From: CAVTWH01 sp963738365
GTDB taxonomy: Bacteria; Actinomycetota; Actinomycetes; Mycobacteriales; Micromonosporaceae
Assembly: GCA_963738365.1 (NCBI GenBank)
Contig: CAVTWH010000010.1
Location: 620,001 to 684,000, forward strand
Direction of reading: 5' to 3'
DNA: 64,000 nt
Shown here: positions 1-8,830 of the stretch, in pieces
Layout of the letters: each line of letters starts with the position of its first letter
Position numbering within the stretch: position 1 is the first letter of the stretch
Made by a program: the position numbers and the translations under genes
Notes under the pieces: model-generated
Seen by the model: only the letters and a program-made list of their open reading frames with translations
Database searches by the model: none
Told to the model about the DNA's origin: nothing

Positions 1-387
1 CTCGACGATCACCAGCTCAGCGAGGAACTGGACGGTACCGCGCAGCAGGTGGCTGGTCCGCCCGTCGGCGCTGTACCCGCGCACCCCGGCGGACAGGTGT
101 ACATGCGGTGTCAGGCTTGCGTTCTCGTCGTCGTAGGCGATGGTGCCGGCGCCCACGACGTCCACACCGGACAGGTACACCGGGGTGAAGATGGGGCGGG
201 ACGGGTCGGCGACCTGCTCGCAGGTACCGACGATCTCCACGGCGCTCATCGCGCCCAGGAACAGCGGCAGGTACCCCTGGCGGATGCCGTGCGCGCGGCA
301 GGCGCGTTCCAGCCCGTCGAAGAAATCCTCCCCGTGCTCCAGCGCCACCATGACCGTACGCCCGACCGTGACCTCGTGACTGCGCAT
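1..387 (-). CDS. PPC (DUF296) domain protein, 3' end outside window
   Basis: 129 codons are visible from an ATG at 385-387; the gene runs off the left edge. GGGGAGGT lies just upstream of the ATG, which decides the start. The protein has the typical PPC pattern: an early segment with GEDFFDGLERACRAHGIRQG, a central strand rich in small residues, and the signature PHVHLSAG followed by SHLLRGTVQFLAE (compare the family HxHxxLS...GGHLxxGxV). PPC proteins are small trimeric folds, in plants tied to AT-hook DNA binding; the bacterial role is unknown. The family assignment is fairly sure, the function is not. Confidence 0.8.
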   Translation of the reverse strand, partial: MRSHEVTVGRTVMVALEHGEDFFDGLERACRAHGIRQGYLPLFLGAMSAVEIVGTCEQVADPSRPIFTPVYLSGVDVVGAGTIAYDDENASLTPHVHLSAGVRGYSADGRTSHLLRGTVQFLAELVIVE

Positions 388-905
388 CGCACCTCCCCAG
401 CCGACCACGGTAGTGGAGATCGATGACCAACGTATTGCCGGAGTGGCTGTCCCGGAAGCCCCGACGGCTCCCGGGACAGCACCGGATGCGGACAGGCACG
501 AGCGGACGAGCGGAGCGGATGACGGAGATCACGGGCGGGCGGAGCGCTGCGGGGCCGGCAGCGGGGGTTGGGAAGGGAGCGTGGCCGGGCACCACGCTAT
601 CAGTTTGGAAACCTTACTGATCGATGCGAGGCTATGCGGGCGCCGTTCATGAGTCAATATAAGAATTGAAATAACGGCTTGAACTGGGGAAACGGCCCTT
701 CCCGCCGGCCTTGAGGGGTTGACAGCTGGGGCGGCTGAGTGTTTCCTGCCGGTACCTGTCGCTGTGACCACCGGGCGTCCGCGGCGGGCCGACGCCGGCT
801 GGCGCGCACTCGCGCGGGCCGGTGGGGTCGTCGGGCACCGCTACCCGCCACGGGCTACGGAGCCGGCCACACCGCCTCCGGGCCACCCTGTCCAGGAGGC
901 ACCCC
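388..905. other. Gene-free stretch upstream of the GH30 gene
   Basis: 518 bases between the start of the PPC gene (leftward) and the GH30 gene (rightward), so promoters for both should lie here. Short open frames exist on both strands but lack ribosome binding sites or recognisable protein. The region around 650-680 is clearly more AT-rich than its surroundings, as expected near a promoter, and an inverted repeat sits at 599-621. Confidence 0.6.
599..621. promoter_or_regulatory. Inverted repeat, candidate operator of the GH30 gene
   Basis: Arms ATCAGT (599-604) and ACTGAT (616-621) flank a centre with GG (607-608) and CC (612-613), giving an interrupted 23-bp palindrome centred on GGAAACC. 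It lies about 290 bases before the GH30 start. The core GGAAAC is the complement of GTTTCC found in the palindrome before the GH6 gene at 6442-6459. A shared repressor of polysaccharide-hydrolase genes is my inference. Confidence 0.4.
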
Positions 906-2781
906 ATGTCCGGTACCACCCTGCCCCGCCGGCTGCCGCGCAGACGCGCGCTGCTCGCCGCGGTGGCGCTGCTCGCCGCCGGTGTCGCGCTGCTGCCGCT
1001 GCGGCACGCCGACGCCGCCACCGAGACCGTCAACATCTGGCTCACCACGACCAGCGACGCGGCCGGTCGTACGGTCACCCGGGGACTGCAGCAGCAGGCG
1101 CCGATCAGCTTCGCCAGCTCCAGCGCGGCGGCCAGCCAGACCGTCACAGTGAACGAGAACACCACCTACCAGACCTTCGTGGGCGCCGGGGCGTCCTTCA
1201 CCGACACCGCGGCCTGGCTGCTCAACTCCTCCGGCGCGCTGTCGGCCGGCACCCGTACCGCGGTGATGACCGCGCTCTTCTCGCCCACCAACGGCATCGG
1301 GCTGATGCTTCACCCGTAACCCGATGGGCGCCTCCGACCTGGCCCGTTCGAACTACACCTATGACGACACCTGCTGCGACCTGGCCGACTTCTCCATCGG
1401 CCACGACCTGGCCGACGTGCTGCCGCTGACCCGCCAGGCGCAGCAACTCAACCCGGGCCTGAAGGTGATGGCCTCGCCGTGGACCTCGCCGGCCTGGATG
1501 AAGGACAACAACTCGTTCGCCCAGGGCTGGCTGCAGTCCCAGTACTACGCCCTCTACGCGCAGTACTTCGTCAAGTTCATCCAGGCGTACCAGGCGAACG
1601 GGGTGCACATCGACTACGTCTCGCCGCAGAACGAGCCGACCTGCTGCGCCGGTTACCCGTCGATGCAGTGGAACACCAACGGCCTGGACTTCTTCACCGC
1701 GAGCAACCTGCTGCCGGCGCTGCACAACGCCGGGCTGACCACCAGGGTGCTGGTGCACGACTGGAACTGGGACGGCTACGCCACCTGGGCCGCGCCGCTG
1801 CTGGCCGACAGCGCGATCCGCACCGACCCGCTCTTCGGCGGCATCGCCTGGCACGGCTACGGCGGCGACGTCTCGCAGCAGACCACGGTGCACAACCAGT
1901 ACCCGGGCGTGGACGCACTTGACACCGAGCACTCCGGCGGCACCTGGATCAGCAATCAACAGAACGAGGACATGAACAACATCATCAGCTACACCCGCAA
2001 CTGGGGCCGTACGGTCACCAAGTGGAGCCTCGCGGTGGACCAGAACATGGGCCCGCACAACGGCGGCTGCGGTACCTGCACCGGACTGGTCACCGTCCAC
2101 AATGGAGACTCCCGCGCCGGCCAGGTGGACTACACCGTCGAGTACTACGACACGGGGCACCTGACGAAGTTCGTCAAGCCGGGGGCATACCGGATCGACT
2201 CCACGGCCAACACCGCCGTGCCCAACGTGGCATGGCGCAACCCGGACGGCTCGAAGGCGCTGATCGCCTACAACGGCGCCACGTCCAGCCAGTCGCTGAA
2301 AGTCAACTGGGGCAACGAGTCGTTCACCTACACCCTGCCCGCGCGCACGTCGGCGACCTTCACCTGGTCGGGCAGCCAGGGCTCGGGCGGCGGCACCGGC
2401 CACACCGGGCCGGTCGTCGGCTACGGCGGCAAGTGCGTGGACGTGGCCGGCGCCAGCTCCGCCAACGGCACCCAGGTGCAGCTCTACGGCTGCAACGGCA
2501 CCGCCGCGCAGAGCTGGACGGTGGGCACCGACGGCACCCTGCGGGCGCTGGGCAAGTGCCTGGACGTGGCCGCCGCCGGCACCGCCAACGGCTCGAAGGT
2601 CCAGCTCTACGACTGCAACGGCACCGCCGCGCAGGCCTGGACGGCCAGCGCCGGCCAGCTGGTCAACACCGGCTCCGGCAAGTGCCTGGACGCCACCGGC
2701 CCCAGCTCGGCCGACGGTACCCCGCTGCAGATCTGGAGCTGCACCGGCGCCGCCAACCAGAAATGGACCCTGCCGGCCTGA
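906..2781 (+). CDS. Secreted GH30 glycosidase with ricin-type CBM13 domain (single-base frameshift)
   Basis: Start ATG 906 follows AGGAGG at 893-898. A signal peptide (arginine-rich n-region, Ala/Leu core, cleavage near HADA-A, about residue 37) leads into a GH30 catalytic domain: NGIGL, NPMGASDLARSNYTYDD, acid/base Glu in SPQNEP and nucleophile Glu in DTEHSGG. From about 2400 follow three ricin-B repeats, each with GKC(L/V)D and a QxW-like end (AQSW, AQAW, NQKW). GH30 enzymes act on glucosylceramide, beta-1,6-glucan or xylan; the substrate here is unclear. The reading frame breaks at 1309-1310: frame one ends at TAA 1317, while removing one T restores GLMLTRNPMGASD and an intact protein of about 624 residues. 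A sequencing error or a recent mutation are both possible. Confidence 0.85.
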
Positions 2782-2789
2782 AACCGGAC

Positions 2790-2821
2790 GCCGCCCCCGC
2801 CGGTCGGCCGGCGGGGGCGGC
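2790..2821 (+). terminator. Strong hairpin terminator after the GH30 gene
   Basis: A 14-bp perfect stem (2790-2803 with 2808-2821) and TCGG loop begin 9 bases after the GH30 stop. There is no T tract, which is common in high-GC actinomycetes. Confidence 0.75.
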
Positions 2822-2904
2822 CCGGGGCCAGCCCCCCGGTCGGGGAGTGCCCAGGCCGGCGGTTTGGCCGTAGAGTGCGAAGCCCAGACTCCCGGAGGTA
2901 CCCC

Positions 2905-3348
2905 ATGGCCGCTGCCGCGCCCGCCCAGCGCCCGCTGCAGGTGCTGCTCGTCGAGGACGACCCGGGCGACCTGGCGATGGTGGAGGACTACTTCGCCCGC
3001 GCCGAACTGCCGGGGCAGCTGCACCACGCCGACGACGGCCTGGCCGCGCTGCGTTACCTGCGCGGCGAGGACGAGCACGCGGGCGCCCCGCGCCCGGACC
3101 TGATCCTGCTCGACCTCAACATGCCCCGGATGGACGGCCGGGAGCTGCTGGCCATCCTCAAGGGCGACGAGTCCTGGAAGACCATCCCGGTGGTGGTCTT
3201 CACCACCTCCTCGGCGGTCGAGGACGTGCTGACCAGTTACTCGCAGCACGCCAACGCGTTCGTCACCAAGGCCATCGACTTCGACGGCTTCGAGCGTTCA
3301 CTGGCCGGCATCCGGCGGTTCTTCGGCGACGTGGCCACCACGCCGTAG
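2905..3348 (+). CDS. Single-domain response regulator (Rcp1-like)
   Basis: 147 residues, start ATG 2905 behind GGAGG. The whole protein is one receiver domain: acidic pair in LLVEDDPGD, phospho-acceptor Asp in LILLDLNMPRMDG, Thr-Thr switch region in VVVFTTSS and Lys in FVTKAID. The DPGDLAMVEDYF helix and the missing output domain match the Rcp1/CheY-like regulators that usually work with phytochrome-type or hybrid histidine kinases. No kinase gene is adjacent, so the partner must be elsewhere. It stands alone between the GH30 terminator and the leftward fatty-acid operon. Confidence 0.88.
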   Translation: MAAAAPAQRPLQVLLVEDDPGDLAMVEDYFARAELPGQLHHADDGLAALRYLRGEDEHAGAPRPDLILLDLNMPRMDGRELLAILKGDESWKTIPVVVFTTSSAVEDVLTSYSQHANAFVTKAIDFDGFERSLAGIRRFFGDVATTP

Positions 3349-3353
3349 CCGGC

Positions 3354-3812
3354 TCAGCCGGCCGGGTGCAGCCGGGTGACCGTCTCCGCGACGCAGCAGG
3401 GCCGCTCGGCGCCCTCGGCGCTGACGCTCACCCGGGACACCAGCTGGTACCCGCGGGGTACCGGCTCGGCGGAGACCAGCTCGGCAGTGGCGCGCACGGC
3501 GGAGCCGACCCGCAGCGGCGCCGGGAAGCGCACCCGGTTGAGGCCGTAGTTGATGCCCATCGCCAGCCCCGCCACCCGGTAGAGCCCCTGGACGAGCACG
3601 GGCAGCAGGGACAGCGTGAGGTAGCCGTGCGCGATGGTCCCGCCGAACGGCCCGGCGGCGGCCCGCCGCGGATCGACGTGGATCCACTGGTGGTCGCCGG
3701 TGGCCTCGGCGAAGGCGTCCACCCGCTGCTGGTCGACCAGGAACGCCTCCCCCGGCCCGACCACCTGCCCGACCGAGCCGACCAGCTCGTCCACGGACGC
3801 GAAGACCCTCAT
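3354..3812 (-). CDS. MaoC-like (R)-specific enoyl-CoA hydratase
   Basis: 152 residues, hotdog fold. The hydratase motif is visible as FAEATGDHQWIHVDP followed by GPFGGTIAHGYLTLSLLP, giving the catalytic Asp/His pair of the MaoC family. It would hydrate 2-enoyl-CoA. Its ATG (3810-3812) overlaps the stop of the upstream acyl-CoA dehydrogenase by four bases (ATGA), so the two are co-translated, and it is the last gene of the thiolase/dehydrogenase/hydratase operon. The set covers three of the four beta-oxidation steps; no hydroxyacyl-CoA dehydrogenase is present. Confidence 0.88.
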   Translation of the reverse strand: MRVFASVDELVGSVGQVVGPGEAFLVDQQRVDAFAEATGDHQWIHVDPRRAAAGPFGGTIAHGYLTLSLLPVLVQGLYRVAGLAMGINYGLNRVRFPAPLRVGSAVRATAELVSAEPVPRGYQLVSRVSVSAEGAERPCCVAETVTRLHPAG

Positions 3813-4980
3813 GCCAGGTGCCCTCCGATCTTGGTGTACCCGCGCAGCAGGTCGCGGGCGATGATGAGCCGCTGCATCTCGTCGGTACCCTCGTAGATGC
3901 GCATCAGCCGGACCTGCCGGTACCACCGTTCGATGGGCAGTTCCCGGGTGTACCCCATCCCGCCGTGGATCTGCATCACCCGGTCCACCACGTGGTTGAC
4001 CATGGCCGCGCCGAAGAGCTTCGCCGTCGAGGACGAGTGCCGGTGGTCCCAGCCCTGGTCGACCACCCAGGCGGCCTTGTAGACCAGCCAGCGGGCCGCC
4101 TCCAGCTCCACCTCGGAGTCCGCGATCATCCACTGGATGGCCTGGTTCGCGCCGATCGGCGCGCCGAACGTGCGCCGGGTGTTGGCGTAGTCGACGGCCA
4201 GCTGCAGCGCCCGGCGGGCGATGCCGAGCGCGGCGGCGGGGATCAGGTACCGGCCCCGGCCGATCCAGGCCATGGCGAGCTGGAACCCCTGGCCGACCTC
4301 GCCGAGCACGTTGCGTGCGGGTACCCGGACGTTGTCGAAGATCAGTGACGCCGGGCCGCCCTCGCCCATCGTCGGGATGAACTCCGACCGCCAGCCCATC
4401 GCCCGGTCCACCAGGAACGCCGTGCTGCCGCCGCCGCGCGCGCCCAGGTCGCGGTCGGTGACGCCGATGACGATGGCGAAGTCGGCCTCGTTGCCGCCGG
4501 TGATGAACGTCTTCTCCCCGTTGAGCACCCAGTCGTCGCCGTCCCGGCGCGCCGAGAGGGTGATGTTGGCGGCGTCCGAGCCGGCACCCGGCTCGGTGAT
4601 GGCGAAGCAGGACAGCCGCTCCCCGGCGATGGTGGGCAGCAGATACTCCTGCTTCTGCTGCTCGTCGCAGAAGTACAGGATGTTGTCCGCCTCGCCGCCG
4701 AACCGGAACGGCACGACGGTGGCACCCAGCTCCTCGTGGACGAGCGCCTGCAGCACGTTGGACAGCGCCATGCCGCCGTACCCGGCCGGCGTCGACAGCC
4801 CCCAGAAGCCGAACGCCTTCGCCTTCGCTGCAGCTCGCGCAGCTCCTCGGGACTCATGCCCGGCTGGTGCGCCCGTTCCCGGCGGAGCAGCTCGGGCTCG
4901 CGCGGCAGCAGTTCGCGGCGGACGAAGTCACGCACCGTGTCGCGGATCGCCCGCTCCTCGTCGGTCAGCGAAAAGTCCAT
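3809..4980 (-). CDS. Acyl-CoA dehydrogenase (single-base frameshift)
   Basis: ATG 4978-4980 follows AGGGGAAG. The N-terminal helix (MDFSLTDEERAIRDTVRDFV) and the rest (ITEPGAGSD FAD/substrate motif, WIGRGR, IHGGMGYTRE, catalytic Glu in RIYEGTDEMQ) form one FAD-dependent acyl-CoA dehydrogenase. They lie in two frames. At 4828-4833 the strand reads CTGCAGCGAAGG where CTGCAGGCGAAGG would give ELQAKAKAFGFWGL, so one G is missing. With it restored the protein has 390 residues, normal for the family. It starts 34 bases after the thiolase stop and overlaps maoC. Because the rest is fully conserved, a sequence error is more likely than decay. Confidence 0.85.
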
Positions 4981-5014
4981 CTGCTTCCCCTTTGCGGCTG
5001 GATCGGGTTGCGTT

Positions 5015-6364
<1,350 letters not shown>

Positions 6365-6388
6365 CCGTGTGCCTCCTCCTCAGCTGCC

Positions 6389-6416
6389 GACAGCCTTAAA
6401 CTACCGCTGTCAGTTT
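6389..6416 (-). promoter_or_regulatory. Overlapping inverted repeats before the thiolase operon
   Basis: GACAG (6389-6393) pairs with CTGTC (6407-6411), and AAACT (6398-6402) pairs with AGTTT (6412-6416). The repeats lie about 25-50 bases upstream of the thiolase ATG, where a TetR-type repressor of fatty-acid genes would act. Regulator identity is inference. Confidence 0.45.
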
Positions 6417-6441
6417 TGCGCCGTCCACTGCCGGGTTACCT

Positions 6442-6459
6442 GAAAGTTTCCGAACTTTC
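6442..6459. promoter_or_regulatory. GAAAGTT/AACTTTC palindrome, candidate hydrolase operator
   Basis: GAAAGTTTCCGAACTTTC has perfect 7-bp arms around TCCG. It contains GAAA-G-TTTC and CGAA-C-TTTC, resembling the GAAA-N-TTTC palindromes described upstream of Streptomyces xylanase genes. It lies between the thiolase and GH6 starts and could serve either; the match to secreted-hydrolase operators favours the cellulase. Confidence 0.5.
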
Positions 6460-6782
6460 GGGCAGGTCAGCGCGCTGCCGCCGAGTACGGGGCGTTGTGC
6501 CCCGTACGTTCCTTGCCGGGTCCCTACCCCTTTCATAGACTCCGCTCAGCACACCAGGAGCCGGTGTGCACACCAGTCAGGGCAGCGCGGCGGGCGTCGA
6601 CGGCCGCGTGACTGGTCCGGCGATGGCGCGACCGCACCCAACGGCCAGCCGTCAACCCGCTCGCATTCCGGGCCGAGCATCCGATCGAGCCTTCGGCATG
6701 TCCAGGTACGGCCCCGTCGTACCGGCACTCTCGTCGGCGCCGTCCGCGCCAATGAGCCGCGTAACTAGGAGACAGAACCCTC

Positions 6783-8693
6783 ATGAATCTCAAGCAACGT
6801 CGATTCGGGCGGCGCCGCATCGCGGTCGTCGCAGCGGCGACCCTGGTCGCGGGAGGTGTCGCGGCAGTCACCATTCCGGCGGCACAGGCGGCCTCGACCG
6901 GCTGCTCCGTCGCCTACACCGTGCAGAGCCAGTGGCAGGGCGGCTTCACCGGCAGCGTCACCATCACCAACTACGGTGCCGCGACCACCAGCTGGACACT
7001 GGCCTTCGACTTCCCGGCCAGCGGACAGGGCATCCAGCAGGGCTGGAGCGCAAACTGGACGGCCTCCGGGCAGCACGTCACCGCCACCAGCATGAACTGG
7101 AACGGCGCGCTGGCCACCGGCGGCAGCACCAACATCGGCTTCAACGGCACCTGGACCAGCAGCAACCCGGTCCCGACCGCGTTCACCCTGAACGGCGCCG
7201 CCTGCAACGGCCCGACCACCGGCCCGACCAGTTCGTCGCCGAGTGTCTCGCCGACCACCAGCAAGTCGCCGTCCACCTCACCGACCGCGTCGACGAGCCC
7301 CAGCCGGTCGACGTCCGCCTCCGCGTCGGTGTCGCCCTCCACCTCGGTGTCGCCCAGCCGGTCGGTGTCGCCGTCCGCGTCGACCAGCCCCAGCGCGTCG
7401 CAGCCGAGCGGTGTCCACGTCGACAACCCGTACGCGGGCGCTGTCGGCTTCGTCAACCCCGACTGGTCCGGTGAGGTCAGCACGGCCGCCGCCGCCAAGG
7501 GTGGCACCCTCGGATCGCAGATGTCCAAGGTCGCCCAGTACTCGACCGCGGTCTGGCTGGACCGGATCGCCGCCGTCACCGGTGGCACCGGCATCACCCA
7601 CACCATGGACTGGTACCTGGACCAGGCGCTGGCCCAGCAGACCAGCAGCGGCAAGCAGGTGGTCGCCGAGTTCGTCGTCTACGACCTGCCCAACCGTGAC
7701 TGCTCGGCGCTCGCCTCCAACGGTGAGCTGAGCGTCTCCGCGGACGGTCTCAACAAGTACAAGACGCAGTACATCGACCCGATCTACAACATCATCAGCA
7801 ACGCGAAGTACTCGAAGCTGCGGCTGTCGCTGGTGATCGAGCCCGACTCGCTGCCGAACCTGCTCACCAACCTCAGCTTCGCCAAGTGCGCCGAGGCCAA
7901 CTCGTCCGGGGCTTACATCCAGGGCGTCCAGTACGCCATCAACAAGCTGCACGCGCTGTCGAACGTCTACACCTACGTGGACGCGGCGCACTCCGGCTGG
8001 CTGGGCTGGGACAGCAACTTCGGCCCGTTCGTCAACCAGCTGGCCAGCCTGGCCAGTGGCCTGACCCAGGGGTACGCGGGCATCGACGGCATCGTGTCGG
8101 ACACCGCCAACACCACCCCGACCATCGAGCCGAACATGACCGCCAACACGCAGGTCGGTGGCAACCCGGTCCGCTCGGCCAACTTCTACCAGTGGAACCA
8201 GTACATCGACGAGCAGTCGTACGTGCTCGCGATGCGCAGCGCGCTGATCGCGAAGGGCTTCCCGAGCACCCTGGGCGCCGCGATCGACACGTCGCGTAAC
8301 GGTTGGGGCGGCGCCGCCCGCCCGGCCGGTCCGAGCAGCTCGACCGACCTGAACACCTTCGTCAACGCCTCGAAGATCGACCGTCGGCCGCACCGTGGTG
8401 ACTGGTGCAACCAGAACGGCGCTGGCCTGGGCTTCCGGCCCACCGTCAGCCCGGCTGCCGGCCTGGACGCCTACGTCTGGATCAAGCCGCCGGGTGAGTC
8501 CGACGGTGCCAGCAAGCAGATCCCCAACGACCAGGGCAAGGGCTTCGACCCGATGTGCGACCCGACCTACCCGGGTAACTCGCTCAACGGCAACGGCCCG
8601 ACCAACGCCCTGCCGGACGCCCCGCTCGCGGGTGCCTGGTTCGAGGCGCAGTTCGAGCAGCTGGTCCAGAACGCGTACCCGGCCGTCTCCTGA
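6783..8693 (+). CDS. Secreted GH6 cellulase (cellobiohydrolase type) with N-terminal CBM2
   Basis: 636 residues; ATG 6783 follows TAGGAGA. Residues 1-37 are a signal peptide ending IPAAQA. Residues 39-142 form a CBM2 cellulose-binding module (NWTASGQ, NWNG, GFNGTW, paired cysteines at both ends). Residues 143-210 are a Ser/Thr/Pro linker. From 211 comes the GH6 domain with both signatures: VVYDLPNRDC and VIEPDSLPN, carrying the catalytic Asp residues. The long tail with GNSLNGNGPTN and APLAGAWFEAQFEQL is typical of exo-acting Cel6 cellobiohydrolases rather than endoglucanases. It would release cellobiose from cellulose chain ends outside the cell. Confidence 0.93.
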   Translation: MNLKQRRFGRRRIAVVAAATLVAGGVAAVTIPAAQAASTGCSVAYTVQSQWQGGFTGSVTITNYGAATTSWTLAFDFPASGQGIQQGWSANWTASGQHVTATSMNWNGALATGGSTNIGFNGTWTSSNPVPTAFTLNGAACNGPTTGPTSSSPSVSPTTSKSPSTSPTASTSPSRSTSASASVSPSTSVSPSRSVSPSASTSPSASQPSGVHVDNPYAGAVGFVNPDWSGEVSTAAAAKGGTLGSQMSKVAQYSTAVWLDRIAAVTGGTGITHTMDWYLDQALAQQTSSGKQVVAEFVVYDLPNRDCSALASNGELSVSADGLNKYKTQYIDPIYNIISNAKYSKLRLSLVIEPDSLPNLLTNLSFAKCAEANSSGAYIQGVQYAINKLHALSNVYTYVDAAHSGWLGWDSNFGPFVNQLASLASGLTQGYAGIDGIVSDTANTTPTIEPNMTANTQVGGNPVRSANFYQWNQYIDEQSYVLAMRSALIAKGFPSTLGAAIDTSRNGWGGAARPAGPSSSTDLNTFVNASKIDRRPHRGDWCNQNGAGLGFRPTVSPAAGLDAYVWIKPPGESDGASKQIPNDQGKGFDPMCDPTYPGNSLNGNGPTNALPDAPLAGAWFEAQFEQLVQNAYPAVS

Positions 8694-8711
8694 CGACCTG
8701 ATCCGCGCTCA

Positions 8712-8752
8712 CGTGGCGCCCGGTGCTCTTCGCACCGGGCGCCACGCCTTTT
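8712..8752 (+). terminator. Intrinsic terminator after the GH6 gene
   Basis: A 15-bp perfect stem (8712-8726 with 8732-8746), loop TCTTC, followed by CCTTTT. This is the clearest classical terminator in the window. Confidence 0.9.
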
Positions 8753-8830
8753 CCGCGTCCGGGGCGCGGGGTCGCGCGACACCGTCGGATCGCTCGGGCA
8801 GAATGCAGCGGGACCGTGGGAGGGGAACGC

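Larger units (their letters stand above)
6365..6782. other. Gene-free divergent promoter region, thiolase operon / GH6 cellulase
   Basis: 418 bases between two divergent starts. It holds the two overlapping inverted repeats near the thiolase start (6389-6416) and a palindrome (6442-6459). No convincing protein-coding frame is present: a short leftward frame at 6546-6874 has no ribosome binding site or family resemblance. Confidence 0.6.

Noticed and set aside
1222..3249. Leftward open frame of 675 codons
   Set aside because: It runs antisense to the GH30 gene and the response regulator, whose families are clear. Its protein is Arg/Gly/Val-rich, the usual product of reading high-GC genes backwards.
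3350..3362. CCGGCT-C-AGCCGG palindrome between the response regulator and maoC
   Set aside because: Too short for a convincing terminator and overlaps the maoC stop region; such GC palindromes are frequent here.
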